DNA from: Streptomyces sp. NRRL F-5122
GTDB lineage: Bacteria > Actinomycetota > Actinomycetes > Streptomycetales > Streptomycetaceae
Length of the DNA stretch: 64,000 nt
Direction: 5' to 3'
Assembly (NCBI RefSeq): GCF_001507435.1
Contig: NZ_LMWH01000116.1
Location: 124,001-188,000 of the forward strand
Shown here: in pieces, positions 26,773-35,032 of the stretch
How the letters are laid out: each line of letters opens with the position of its first letter
Numbering within the stretch: position 1 is the stretch's first letter
Position numbers and translations under genes: made by a program
Notes under the pieces: model-generated
Seen by the model: only the letters and a program-made list of their open reading frames with translations
What the model was told of the DNA's origin: nothing
Database searches by the model: none

Positions 26773-28059
26773 CTAGGCGGCCTCGCGCCGTCGGCGCACT
26801 CTCCAGGCGAGCAGTCCGCCGACGAATCCGGTGACCAGCCCCCACAACGCGGCCAGGCCCAGCGCGGTCCACAGCTGCGGCGTGAGGAGCAGCACGCCGG
26901 ACAGTCCGCCTCCCAGGTCACCGATGCCCAGCAGGGTCAGACCGTAGTGGGCCGACACCCGGCAGACCAGACAGATCATCAGCACGGTGAGTACCAGCGC
27001 GGCGGCCATGTGCAGGGAGTTCCGCCATGGCCGGACCCGAGTCGGCGACCGCGCCGCCATCACGAAGGCGGCGGTGAGGATCAGCAGCGCGGCGACGGCC
27101 ACCAGCCACCACACCCGTCCGTCGTGCTCGGAGAGCGTGCCGAGGTCGAGCGTCGAGACGTCCGGTGTGCGAAGGACCTGGTCGAGCAGATGCGGCACGG
27201 GAAGCCCGAACGGTCCGTCCACCCGGCCGTTCCAGGTGGCGCCCAGTCCGAGGGTGAGGGCCGGCCACACCACATTGGGCAGACCCAGCAGGATCAGGGC
27301 GAACGTCCGGGCGGGATGCCCGCGCGTCGCCGCCACGACCAGCCCGATCACCAGGCCCACTGCGACACATGTGAGGAGCAGGCCCATCATGGCGTAGGCG
27401 GCGGGACGGACCCGGTCCTGAAGGCGCAGCAGCCGGGCCGGGAGCGGCGCGCTGCGTGAGACCAGCAGAGCGAGGACGAGCACCCCCGCCAGCCACAGCA
27501 GCCCGAAGAGCACGGTCAGCGGCAGGTCCGCCCGGTAACCGACCTGCGGCTCGACGCCGAGCAGGTCTTCGATGTCACCGATGGACCCGTTGCCGGGCGG
27601 GGCCGTGAAGGTCTGGCGGGCCACCCGTGCGAGTCCGAGCAGGGCCAGCAGCCACAGCACGGCGATCCGGGCCGCCCATCCCGCCAGCTCGGATGCCGCG
27701 GCCACGGCCCGGTGGCGCAGCGGGCGCAGAAACCCGGCGGCGATCACGAACGCTCCGCCGAGCGTCACCGACATCGGCATCACCGTCAGCTCCGCCTGGG
27801 TGTCGGCGAGGGCGCCGACGTCGCCCGCCAGCCTCACGGTACCGCCGACCGCGGCGACCAACGTGGCCGCGACCACCCGGGGGAAGCCGTTGTCGGGAAC
27901 GCCGGTGAGGCCAGCCGCCCACAGTCCGAGCGCGGCCGGCACGATCATCGCGATGAGCCCGGCGAGCACGGTCGCGAGAGCCCGGCCCCAGCCGTGCGGC
28001 ACGGCCGGTGGGCTCGCGGTGTGGATGTCGGCCTGCCGGGACGGAGTCGAGGCGCTCAC
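26773..28059 (-). CDS. Polytopic membrane protein (streptophobe-like)
   Basis: A 428-aa protein with about ten hydrophobic membrane spans. Examples are RALATVLAGLIAMIVPAALG, IAVLWLLALLGLA, LTVLFGLLWLAGVLVLALLV and WTALGLAALWGLVTGFVGGLL near the C-terminus, which ends in an Arg-rich tail. The architecture recalls the Streptomyces 'streptophobe' family of uncharacterised integral membrane proteins, but I am matching by memory and topology only. A large extracellular or cytoplasmic loop containing LLGVEPQVGYRADLP may be a binding region. GTG 28059 is the likeliest start; no clear ribosome site. Confidence 0.65.
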   Translation of the reverse strand: MSASTPSRQADIHTASPPAVPHGWGRALATVLAGLIAMIVPAALGLWAAGLTGVPDNGFPRVVAATLVAAVGGTVRLAGDVGALADTQAELTVMPMSVTLGGAFVIAAGFLRPLRHRAVAAASELAGWAARIAVLWLLALLGLARVARQTFTAPPGNGSIGDIEDLLGVEPQVGYRADLPLTVLFGLLWLAGVLVLALLVSRSAPLPARLLRLQDRVRPAAYAMMGLLLTCVAVGLVIGLVVAATRGHPARTFALILLGLPNVVWPALTLGLGATWNGRVDGPFGLPVPHLLDQVLRTPDVSTLDLGTLSEHDGRVWWLVAVAALLILTAAFVMAARSPTRVRPWRNSLHMAAALVLTVLMICLVCRVSAHYGLTLLGIGDLGGGLSGVLLLTPQLWTALGLAALWGLVTGFVGGLLAWRVRRRREAA

Positions 28060-28156
28060 GCTGCCACGGTAAGCAGCCCTTCCACGCCGCGCCTGCCGAG
28101 CGGTCCGGTCGCGTCCGCCGGGTGGCCGGCCCGCCACCCGGGGCGTTCGACCCCGC

Positions 28157-28600
28157 TCAGCCCTCCGGTGCGGCCGTCAGGTCGCCCCGCACGACGAGCG
28201 CGTAGTCCCCGAGCCCGAGGAGCCGATCGCCCGCCACCTCGCCCAGTGTGGTGACGACTTTCTCGATACGGCCGCTGGACGCGTCGAACACGATGTCCTG
28301 GACCGTCCCGCGGTCGTCGCCGTCCTCGGACAGCACCCTGACCCCGAGCGCCTCGTGGCTCGGGCCGGGCGACCCGTCCTGCGGCAGGACGTCCGGCTCC
28401 ACGAGCACGGCGTCGGTCCCGATCGCGTGCAGGGCGTTCCAGCCGACCGCCCCCTGCGCGCGGCCGCGCCGCCCCGTCACCCGGATGTGGGTGATCCGTC
28501 CGCCCGCCGCGTCGACGGTGAGTGAGGCGAGCGTCCCGATCTCCTGTGCCTCACCCAGGGTCACCACCGGCAGGCCCCGGACACGGGAGTACGTCGTCAT
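28157..28600 (-). CDS. PRC-barrel domain protein (small)
   Basis: A 147-aa protein with two PRC-barrel-like beta-barrel halves. The first is VRGLPVVTLGEAQEIGTLASLTVDAAGGRITHI and the second ALGVRVLSEDGDDRGTVQDIVFDASSGRIEKVV. PRC-barrels appear in RNA-processing, photosynthetic-reaction-centre H and stress proteins and mostly mediate protein contacts. Its ATG overlaps the stop of the upstream PRC gene (ATGA), so translation is coupled. It is last in a three-gene operon with the genes at 28597 and 29202. Confidence 0.85.
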   Translation of the reverse strand: MTTYSRVRGLPVVTLGEAQEIGTLASLTVDAAGGRITHIRVTGRRGRAQGAVGWNALHAIGTDAVLVEPDVLPQDGSPGPSHEALGVRVLSEDGDDRGTVQDIVFDASSGRIEKVVTTLGEVAGDRLLGLGDYALVVRGDLTAAPEG

Positions 28601-29205
28601 GGCAGTGGCCCCCTCTCGACACCGCCCGCCGCGGGTTTGCCGCGTGCCTGGAACGCCGCGACGCGGGCGGCGAATCCGGCGAGGTCGTCGGCGACGAACC
28701 GAACGGCGTCCGCGGGGACCACCAATGCCCGCCCGGACACGGCGAGCGTCTCGCCACGGGGCACGAACACCTGGCGGCGGCGTCTGCGCGACCCTGTGAC
28801 CAGCGACTCACGGGCGTCGAGCCGGAAACCCACGACTCGTCCGCTTGTCCCCGCCTCGACCATGACGTCCAGCACGACACCGATCTCCGTGCCCTCGTCC
28901 GTCAGCACCCTGGCACCGACGAGCCGGCCGTGCGCCGCCTCCTTGCGCGCCACCACCGCCGACCGCTCCGCGAGCACCTCCGCACCGCGGATCATCACGG
29001 CGTGCCGGCCCAGTGCGTGCACGGAGGCCCACGGCAGGCTCCTGCGCAGCGGACCCGCCAGCAGGCCACGGCCGCTGAGCGTGAATCCGGTCACCTGACC
29101 GGCCGGGCCGTCGAAGACCGTGTCCTTCACCTGGGCGACCACGTCCCCGCCCAAGGTCACCACGGGGCGCCCGGACAACTCGCGCGCGCCCGTCAACTCG
29201 TTCAC
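28597..29205 (-). CDS. PRC-barrel domain protein (large)
   Basis: A 202-aa protein with two PRC-barrel repeats. The first is ARELSGRPVVTLGGDVVAQVKDTVFDGPAGQVTGF and the second GRLVGARVLTDEGTEIGVVLDVMVEAGTSGRVVGF. A basic segment GSRRRRRQVFVP follows. The GTG start at 29205 overlaps the stop of the small membrane protein gene (GTGA), and its own stop overlaps the next ATG, so all three genes are translationally coupled. Probably works with its partners at the membrane; specific role unknown. Confidence 0.85.
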   Translation of the reverse strand: MNELTGARELSGRPVVTLGGDVVAQVKDTVFDGPAGQVTGFTLSGRGLLAGPLRRSLPWASVHALGRHAVMIRGAEVLAERSAVVARKEAAHGRLVGARVLTDEGTEIGVVLDVMVEAGTSGRVVGFRLDARESLVTGSRRRRRQVFVPRGETLAVSGRALVVPADAVRFVADDLAGFAARVAAFQARGKPAAGGVERGPLP

Positions 29206-29348
29206 CGCGCTTCCCGCCTTCCGGAGTCCTGTCCCCGCTGGACGGCGATCACCGTGCCCGCCCGCCGGCGCGCCTGCACCCACAGGAGCAGCCCGGCCAG
29301 CAGCACCACCACCGCCACCACGAGGACCGGCCACAGCCACCAGCTCAC
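29202..29348 (-). CDS. 48-aa single-span membrane protein, PRC operon leader
   Basis: A 48-aa protein. Residues 2-24 form one strongly hydrophobic helix (SWWLWPVLVVAVVVLLAGLLL), followed by a basic cytoplasmic tail (VQARRRAGTVIAVQRGQDSGRREAR). GGAGGTGG sits just upstream of the GTG start, a strong ribosome site, and the stop overlaps the GTG of the PRC-barrel gene. It probably anchors or recruits the PRC-barrel proteins to the membrane (inference). The longer in-frame open reading is not used because of the clear ribosome site. Confidence 0.75.
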   Translation of the reverse strand: MSWWLWPVLVVAVVVLLAGLLLWVQARRRAGTVIAVQRGQDSGRREAR

Positions 29349-29482
29349 GGTCCACCTCCGGTACCCCGGCCCTGACGGCGTACGGCAGGGCGTCGTACCC
29401 TGCGAATGCCCCGGACCGACGCGAAGATGCCCCCGGCGGACGGGGCCGTCGAACTCGCGACGGCGGGGCCGGCAACCACGGT

Positions 29483-29507
29483 GACTGGGGAACGCGTCAC
29501 TGGGTAC
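29483..29507 (+). promoter_or_regulatory. SigB/SigF-type promoter
   Basis: GACT (29483-29486), a 15-nt spacer and GGGTAC (29502-29507) match the Streptomyces stress-sigma consensus GNNT-N14-16-GGGTAC exactly. It is positioned about 65 bp upstream of the RsbW-like gene, which itself converges on a SigB-family sigma gene. Confidence 0.5.
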
Positions 29508-29571
29508 GAGCACTGGTGCGGTGCCCTCGGGGGCACCGTGACGACGAGGACCGGCATTCGAGAGAGACCGT

Positions 29572-30024
29572 ATGAGGGAGCACCTGGACGAAGTGGTGAT
29601 ACCGACACACTTCGACACGCCCGTCGAGCCGCTGCGGAGAGCGTCGCACTACACCGGCGAACCGGGGTCCGTCACCGAGGCGAGGGCCTTCGGTGAACTG
29701 TTCCTCGAGCAGCTCCGGTCCGAGTGGTGCGCCTCCATCGACGGGCGCACCACCGGCGATGTGCTCCTGGTGGTGAGCGAACTCGTCACCAACGCGCAGC
29801 GGCACAGTCACGGCCCGTACATCCTCGAGCTCGAGGGCACCGACACCGATGTGACCGTGGCCGTCTACGACAGCAGTGCCGCACTGCCCCGGCGTTATCC
29901 GAAGGACCCCGGGCGTATCGGCATGCACGGGCTGGAGATCGTCCACGCCCTGGCCACCCGGGTGACGTGTGAGCGGGTCCCGGTCGGCAAGCGGGTCACG
30001 GCCGTGGTGCGGCTAGGGGACTGA
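29572..30024 (+). CDS. RsbW-like ATP-binding anti-sigma/regulatory protein
   Basis: A 150-aa GHKL ATPase-domain protein. The N-box DVLLVVSELVTNAQRHS (about residues 64-80) carries the Glu and Asn needed for Mg-ATP. A G1-like block is present as VYDSSAALPRRY and a G2-like lid as GRIGMHGLEIVHAL. Such single-domain proteins bind SigB-type sigma factors or phosphorylate anti-anti-sigma factors. It converges tail-to-tail with a SigB/F-family sigma gene and sits behind a promoter of the type such factors read, suggesting a feedback pair (inference). Confidence 0.82.
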   Translation: MREHLDEVVIPTHFDTPVEPLRRASHYTGEPGSVTEARAFGELFLEQLRSEWCASIDGRTTGDVLLVVSELVTNAQRHSHGPYILELEGTDTDVTVAVYDSSAALPRRYPKDPGRIGMHGLEIVHALATRVTCERVPVGKRVTAVVRLGD

Positions 30025-30079
30025 GACCGCACGACGCGGCCCGCGGACGCCTCGTGTCCGCTGGCCGCGTCGTGCGGTC
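30025..30079. terminator. Bidirectional terminator, 17-bp perfect stem
   Basis: The arms at 30025-30041 and 30063-30079 are perfect 17-bp complements. The interior continues as GCGGAC/GTCCGC around a 7-nt loop after one mismatch. It starts right at the end of the RsbW-like gene and 15 nt from the convergent sigma gene's stop. Confidence 0.85.
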
Positions 30080-30094
30080 GCGCCCTGCCCTCCG

Positions 30095-30982
30095 TCAGGT
30101 GGCGTCGACCCGCCTGACGTCGTCCATCATCCCGCGGCGCAGCTGCTGGATGATGCGCTTGATCAGGCGCGAGACATGCATCTGCGAACAGCCGAGCCGG
30201 GCGCCGATGTCGGCCTGCGTGGCCTCCTCCACGAAGCGCATGTGGATGATCGTCCGGTCACGCTCGCTGAGCTTCGCCACCAGCGGGGCGAGGGTGTGGA
30301 AGTCCTCCACGAGGGCCATGCCGTCGTCCTCCTCGCCGATGAAGTCGGCGAGCACGGCCTCTCCGTCCTGGTCGTCCCCGGTCAGCGTCGCGTCCAGCGA
30401 GGACGAGTTGTAGCCGTTGGCCGCGATCTGCGCCTCGATCACCTCGTCCTCGGGCAGATTCATCAGCGCGGCCAGTTCCGCGACGGTCGGCTCACGGTCC
30501 AGACGGGTCGCGAGCTCCTCGCGCGCCTTCGCCAGCTCCACCCGCAACTCCTGCAACCGGCGCGGCACATGGACGGCCCAGGTGGTGTCGCGGAAGAACC
30601 GCTTGATCTCGCCGACGATGTACGGCACCGCGAAGGAGGTGAACTCCACCTCGCGGGAGATCTCGAACCGGTCGATGGCCTTGATGAGGCCGATCATGCC
30701 GACCTGGACGATGTCCTCCATGTCGTCGCCGCGGTTGCGGAACCGTCCGGCCGCGAAGCGCACCAGCGACATGTTCATCTCGATCAGCGTGTTGCGCGCG
30801 TACTGGTGCTCGTGGGTGCCCTCCTCCAACGCGCTCAGCCGCTGGAAGAACTGACGGGACAGCTCCCGTGCATCACGAGGAGCGATCGTCCTCGGGTCCG
30901 TGACGGTCGGCAGGCTCTCCTCACCAACCCTGGTCCGGACCGTCCTGTCGGTGACCGTCGACCAGCTCATGGCGGTGTCCAT
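30095..30982 (-). CDS. SigB/SigF/SigG-family sigma factor
   Basis: A 295-aa group 3 sigma factor. Region 2 lies at about residues 65-125 (MNMSLVRFAAGRFRNRGDDMEDIVQVGMIGLIKAIDRFE). Region 3 lies at about 140-200 (VPRRLQELRVELAKAREEL). Region 4 lies at about 235-290, with LSERDRTIIHMRFVEEATQADIGARLGCSQMHVSRLIKR. Streptomyces have a family of these for stress and sporulation, controlled by partner switching with RsbW-like kinases and PP2C phosphatases; examples of both lie in this window. ATG 30982 follows GGGAGAGG. I cannot say which paralogue (B, F, G, K, L, M, N) it is. Confidence 0.92.
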   Translation of the reverse strand: MDTAMSWSTVTDRTVRTRVGEESLPTVTDPRTIAPRDARELSRQFFQRLSALEEGTHEHQYARNTLIEMNMSLVRFAAGRFRNRGDDMEDIVQVGMIGLIKAIDRFEISREVEFTSFAVPYIVGEIKRFFRDTTWAVHVPRRLQELRVELAKAREELATRLDREPTVAELAALMNLPEDEVIEAQIAANGYNSSSLDATLTGDDQDGEAVLADFIGEEDDGMALVEDFHTLAPLVAKLSERDRTIIHMRFVEEATQADIGARLGCSQMHVSRLIKRIIQQLRRGMMDDVRRVDAT

Positions 30983-31192
30983 TACCTCTCCCACGAAACT
31001 CACTGTTGGGCCTCTCGGCGTTGTCCAGGCGTCGTGTGTGCGCGTGTACCCCGGACTCCGGGAACCATGTGGGCACATGCGCGGCAACCTCGTGGCGCCG
31101 GTCACTCCGGCAGGGTGAGGGTCACCGCGGCACGGGCGGCGCGGTCCTGAAAACGGGTGGCGCGCCGGCGGACCGCGGCCGATGCTCGTGAC

Positions 31193-31783
31193 ATGACGGA
31201 TCTCACCGGAACGGAAGACGACTCGTCCCCTTGGGCGGAACGGAAGTTCGGGTGGTCGGACATGTTCGTCCGGCCCGACGACGATCCGCGTGGCGACAGT
31301 GGCTTCGTGGGGGAACGGGACACGCTCGTGGGCTATCTGCGCGATCAGCGGCTGACGCTGGAGATGAAGTGCGCGGGGCTGGACGCCGAGGCGATGGCCC
31401 GCCGTTCGGTGCCGCCCTCCGATCTCTCGCTGCTTGGCCTCGTCCGTCATATGTCCGGCGTGGAGCACCGCTGGTTCCGGCAGGTGCTGGCAGGTCAGGA
31501 CGCGCCGCGGCCCTACCGCACCGAGGAGGACCAGGACGCGGACTTCAACGGCGCGGTGGCGGATCCCGAGGCCGTCGCCGAGGCCTGGCGGACCTGGCAC
31601 GCCGAAGTCGCCTTCGCGGAGCGCTTCGTCGCCGAGGCGCCGGGCCTCGACGTCACCGGAACGGTGGGCGACGAGTCGATCGCCCTGCGAGCGGTCCTCG
31701 TCCACATGATCGAGGAATACGCCCGGCACAACGGCCACGCCGACTTTCTGCGGGAGCGGATCGACGGGCGAGTCGGTCAGTAG
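31193..31783 (+). CDS. DUF664/DinB-family protein
   Basis: A 196-aa DinB-like four-helix bundle of the DUF664 branch. RDTLVGYLRDQRLTLEMKCAGLD opens the bundle. The metal-binding His residues are in GLVRHMSGVEHRWFRQVL and VLVHMIEEYARHNGHADFLRE. DUF664 proteins in mycothiol-producing bacteria are frequent candidate thiol transferases. No operon partner is evident. ATG 31193; a start 36 bp upstream is possible but lacks a ribosome site. Confidence 0.85.
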   Translation: MTDLTGTEDDSSPWAERKFGWSDMFVRPDDDPRGDSGFVGERDTLVGYLRDQRLTLEMKCAGLDAEAMARRSVPPSDLSLLGLVRHMSGVEHRWFRQVLAGQDAPRPYRTEEDQDADFNGAVADPEAVAEAWRTWHAEVAFAERFVAEAPGLDVTGTVGDESIALRAVLVHMIEEYARHNGHADFLRERIDGRVGQ

Positions 31784-31897
31784 GGGCGCCCCGCGCCGCG
31801 GTTCGGACCCGGCGGTGGCGCTCACCACGGCGCGGGATTCACCCAGGGCGGAATGCCGCACCCTTCCGGTGCCGCCCCGGATGCCTAGGCTGAAGGT

Positions 31898-32329
31898 GTG
31901 AACAATCGAGCGCCGAACGAAGCCCGCGTCATCCCCCTGCGTCCGCAGACCGCTCCGCCCCGTGCCGACGGCCCGGTCCGGCCCGCGCAGCCGCAGGAGC
32001 GGGCGCCGCGTCCCCCGGCTCCGAGGGAGCCGTTGTGGCGCGACCTCGTAGGTGACGTGCTGCGGCGCGAGCGGCTCGCGCAGGAACGCACGCTCAAGGA
32101 CGTCGCGGAGTCGGCCAGGATCTCCATGCCGTACCTGTCCGAGCTCGAGCGGGGCCGCAAGGAGGCCTCTTCCGAGGTCCTCGCGGCCGCCGCCCAGGCG
32201 CTCGGCCTCGGCCTTTCCGATCTGCTCTCGCTCGCCCAGGGCGAGTTGGCGCGGCACACCCTGTCGCGTACCGGCCGGAGCCGTACGTCTCCGACGGCGA
32301 AGTACGACGGGCTGTGCCTCGCCGCCTGA
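31898..32329 (+). CDS. popR: XRE-family regulator PopR
   Basis: A 143-aa regulator. It has a disordered Pro/Arg-rich N-terminus (1-45), a helix-turn-helix at about residues 50-115 (LVGDVLRRERLAQERTLKDVAESARISMPYLSELERGRKEASSEVL) and a C-terminus ending in LAA. It converges on a clpP3-clpP4 operon whose promoter region has two PopR-type boxes. In S. lividans PopR controls clpP3-clpP4 and is itself degraded by ClpP1/P2 through its C-terminal alanines; both the context and the -LAA end fit. ClgR has the same end but lies elsewhere. The GTG start is about 7 nt after a TAGGCT -10-like box, so the message may be leaderless. Confidence 0.85.
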   Translation: MNNRAPNEARVIPLRPQTAPPRADGPVRPAQPQERAPRPPAPREPLWRDLVGDVLRRERLAQERTLKDVAESARISMPYLSELERGRKEASSEVLAAAAQALGLGLSDLLSLAQGELARHTLSRTGRSRTSPTAKYDGLCLAA

Positions 32330-32362
32330 CCGGCTCGGGGACGTACGGGGCCCCGGTCCTCG

Positions 32363-32965
32363 TCAGACGAACGCGAGCCGGCGGCTGAGCACCTCGTCGG
32401 CGAGTCCGTACGCGACGGCCTCCTGCGCGGTGAACACCTTTTCCCGGTCCATGTCGGAGCGCAGGGTCGTCGCATCGTGATGGGTGTGGTGGGAGAGAAC
32501 CTCCTCCACCTGGGCGCGGATACGGACCATCTCCTTGGCCTGGAGGCTGAGGTCCGAGACCGTGCCCTGCTGCCCGCCGCTGGCCGGCTGTCCCAGCAGC
32601 ACCCGGGCGTGCTGAAGCACGAACCGCCGCCCGGGATCGCCGCCGGCCAGCAGGACCGCGGCCGTGGAGGCGGCCTGACCCACGCAGAACGTGGAGATCG
32701 GGGCCTGCACGAACGTCATCGTGTCGTAGATCGCCATCAGTGAAGTGAACGATCCGCCGGGCGAGTTGATGTAGATCGAGATCTCGTGCTCCGGGTTCGA
32801 CGACTCCAGATGCAGGAGTTGCGCGATGACGACGTTGGCGACACCGTCGTCGATCTCGGTGCCGAGGAAGATGATCCGCTCGTTGAGCAACCGGCTGAAG
32901 ACGTCGTAGGAACGCTCGCCCTGTGCGGTCCGCTCGACGACGTAGGGAACCGTGTACGACCCCAT
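32363..32965 (-). CDS. clpP4: ClpP-family protease subunit (ClpP4-like), catalytic His missing
   Basis: A 200-aa ClpP-fold protein. The nucleophile block [11 protein letters not shown] keeps Ser (S100) and an Asp is present near D173 (SDMDREKVF). The MIHQP/MMHQP block that carries the catalytic His reads LLGQP, with Gly at position 125. The other segments (INSPGG, the handle helix [19 protein letters not shown]) are normal. It should assemble with ClpP3 but may itself be inactive or use another residue. It starts one base after the ClpP3 stop, so the two are coupled. Confidence 0.88.
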   Translation of the reverse strand: MGSYTVPYVVERTAQGERSYDVFSRLLNERIIFLGTEIDDGVANVVIAQLLHLESSNPEHEISIYINSPGGSFTSLMAIYDTMTFVQAPISTFCVGQAASTAAVLLAGGDPGRRFVLQHARVLLGQPASGGQQGTVSDLSLQAKEMVRIRAQVEEVLSHHTHHDATTLRSDMDREKVFTAQEAVAYGLADEVLSRRLAFV

Positions 32966-32966
32966 G

Positions 32967-33605
32967 TCACAACCCCATCCGTCGGCGTGCGGCGGCCGGG
33001 CGGACATCGGCGAGCGACTCCACCACCCGGTCCACCATTCCGTAGTCCCTGGCCTGCTCGGCGGTGAACCAGCGGTCCCGGTCGCCGTCCCGGGCGATGG
33101 TCTCCTCGCTCTGCCCGGTGTGCTCGGCGGTGATCCGTTCGATGGCCTTCTTGGTGTACAGCAGATTCTCCGCCTGGATCTCGATGTCGGCCGTGGTGCC
33201 CCCGATGCCGGCCGACGGCTGGTGCATCATGATCCGGGCGTTCGGCAGCGCGAACCGCTTGCCCCGGGCGCCGACCGTGAGCAGGAACTGCCCCATGCTG
33301 GCGGCGAACCCCATCACCAGGGTCGACACGTCGTTGGGGATGAGCCGCATGGTGTCGTAGATGGCGAGCCCCGCCGTGACGGACCCGCCGGGGCTGTTGA
33401 TGCAGAGGCTGATGTCGGCGCGCGGGTCCTCGGCCGACAGCAGCAGAAGCTGGGCGCACACCCGGTTGGCCGAGACCTCGTCGACCTGTGTGCCCAGGAA
33501 GACGATCCGCTGGGCGAGCAGTTGCGCGGCGAGATGGTCGTCGAAGCGGCTGGGTGGGGTGTCGCCCTCCTGCGCACGGGGCGAGAGGGTGGTCGGTGGA
33601 GTCAT
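32967..33605 (-). CDS. clpP3: ClpP-family serine protease (ClpP3-like)
   Basis: A 212-aa ClpP peptidase with the full catalytic triad: S103 in [12 protein letters not shown]128 in IMMHQPSAG and D177 in DRDRWF. It has the typical [18 protein letters not shown] entry and the handle helix [20 protein letters not shown]. It is first in a two-gene operon with the ClpP4-like gene, downstream of two PopR-type boxes. In Streptomyces the ClpP3/P4 pair is a reserve barrel switched on when ClpP1/P2 is lost; it needs an AAA+ partner such as ClpX or ClpC. ATG at 33605 with an AAGGAGA site. Confidence 0.93.
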   Translation of the reverse strand: MTPPTTLSPRAQEGDTPPSRFDDHLAAQLLAQRIVFLGTQVDEVSANRVCAQLLLLSAEDPRADISLCINSPGGSVTAGLAIYDTMRLIPNDVSTLVMGFAASMGQFLLTVGARGKRFALPNARIMMHQPSAGIGGTTADIEIQAENLLYTKKAIERITAEHTGQSEETIARDGDRDRWFTAEQARDYGMVDRVVESLADVRPAAARRRMGL

Positions 33606-33677
33606 CGCGTCTCCTTGTCTTGGCGCGGAAGCCGTCGACTCCACTGTCGATCGCCGGCGGTGCCCGCAGGAGGTTTC

Positions 33678-33707
33678 TCTGCCTGCCGCAGATTCGCCCT
33701 GGGCAGA
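33678..33707 (-). promoter_or_regulatory. Two adjacent PopR boxes upstream of clpP3-clpP4
   Basis: TCTGCC-TGC-CGCAGA (33678-33692) and TTCGCC-CTG-GGCAGA (33693-33707) abut each other. They match TCTGCC-N3-GGCAGA, which I recall as the S. lividans PopR site, in 11 and 10 of 12 arm positions. They lie 73-102 bp before the ClpP3 start. Confidence 0.75.
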
Positions 33708-33715
33708 GGGCCGGC

Positions 33716-34912
33716 TCAGCCCTTCTCGCGCAACTGGCGGAAGAATGCCCGGACGTCGTCGATCAGCAGATCGGGCTCCTCCATGGCGGCGAAATGCCCG
33801 CCCCGGTCGAACTCCGTCCAGCGCACGATGTTCTCGGTGCGCTCCGCGCGGTGACGAAGCGGGACCTGCAACTCGGCGGGGAAGAGGGCCACGGCGGTCG
33901 GCGCGCTCGACGGCTCGGCCGGCGCGGCGGCCCGGCCCGAGGCGTGCGCCCGCTCGTAGTAGATCCGGGCCGAGGAACCAGCGGTACCGGTCAGCCAGTA
34001 CAGCATCACGTCGGTGAGCAGCCGGTCGCGGTCGACGGCATCCTCGGGCAGTTCGTCGGAGTCCGTCCACTCCCTGAACTTCTCCACGATCCAGGCGAGT
34101 TGGCCGACGGGGGAGTCGGTGAGGGCGTAGGCGAGGGTCTGCGGCCGGGTGGACTGCAGGACCGCGTATCCCGTCCCCTCCCGCTCCCACTGCGACCAGC
34201 GCCGCCACGAGGTGAGCGTGCGCTCCCGTCCCTCGGCGTCCAGAGCGGACAGTTCCTCGGGGGACGGCTCGGTGAGCTGCTGTGCGCCAGGCAGCAGGTT
34301 CAGATGGACGCCGATCACCCGGTCGGGGTGGGCGCGGCCCAGCTCACGGGAGATCGCCGCGCCCCAGTCTCCGCCCTGCGTGCCGAAGCGCCGGTAGCCG
34401 AGACGCTCCATCAGTTCCACCCATGCGTCGGCGACCCGGCCCGCCTCCCAGCCGGTGTCCCGGGTGGGCCCGGACAGTCCGAACCCCGGAATGCCCGGCA
34501 CCACGACGTGGAACGCGTCCGCGGGGTCCCCACCGTGCGCAGCCGGGTCGGTGAGCGGTCCGACGATGTCGAGGAACTCGACGATCGAGCCCGGCCAGCC
34601 ATGGGTGACGATCAGCGGGGTGGCGTCACGTTCGGGCGAGCGGATGTGGGCGAAGTGGACGGTCGCCCCGTCGATCTCCGTCGTGAACTGCGGCCACTCG
34701 TTCAGCCGCGCCTCCGCGGCACGCCAGTCGTAGTCGTGGCGCCAGTACCGTACGAGTTCTCGCAGATAGCCGAGGGGGACGCCGTACGCCCAGCCCACCC
34801 CAGGCAGTTCCTCGGGCCAGCGGGTCCGGTCGAGGCGGTCGTGCAGATCGTCGAGTTCGCTCTGCGCGATCGCGAGACGGAAGGGCCTGATGCTCCGGGA
34901 CGAGGACGTCAT
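33716..34912 (-). CDS. Epoxide hydrolase (EHN-type)
   Basis: A 398-aa alpha/beta-hydrolase with the N-terminal epoxide-hydrolase (EHN) lid domain (about 1-115, IRPFRLAIAQSELDDLHDRL). The core has the oxyanion block THGWPGS, the nucleophile elbow GGDWGAA (Asp) and a C-terminal RGGHFAAMEEPD with the catalytic His. This corresponds to the microsomal/juvenile-hormone epoxide hydrolase type. It would hydrate epoxides in detoxification or secondary metabolism. ATG 34912 has no obvious ribosome site and may be leaderless. It is co-directional with clpP3-clpP4 but separated by their control region. Confidence 0.9.
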   Translation of the reverse strand: MTSSSRSIRPFRLAIAQSELDDLHDRLDRTRWPEELPGVGWAYGVPLGYLRELVRYWRHDYDWRAAEARLNEWPQFTTEIDGATVHFAHIRSPERDATPLIVTHGWPGSIVEFLDIVGPLTDPAAHGGDPADAFHVVVPGIPGFGLSGPTRDTGWEAGRVADAWVELMERLGYRRFGTQGGDWGAAISRELGRAHPDRVIGVHLNLLPGAQQLTEPSPEELSALDAEGRERTLTSWRRWSQWEREGTGYAVLQSTRPQTLAYALTDSPVGQLAWIVEKFREWTDSDELPEDAVDRDRLLTDVMLYWLTGTAGSSARIYYERAHASGRAAAPAEPSSAPTAVALFPAELQVPLRHRAERTENIVRWTEFDRGGHFAAMEEPDLLIDDVRAFFRQLREKG

Positions 34913-35032
34913 GGTGGGGATGCTAGTTCGGCGCGGTTCGCGTGCCATCCGGATCGATTCGCGTCCGGCCGATGAGTTCCGGTGCCGGGGCGGGTCGATA
35001 CGGATGACCGCATCATGCTCCAGGAGGAACTC

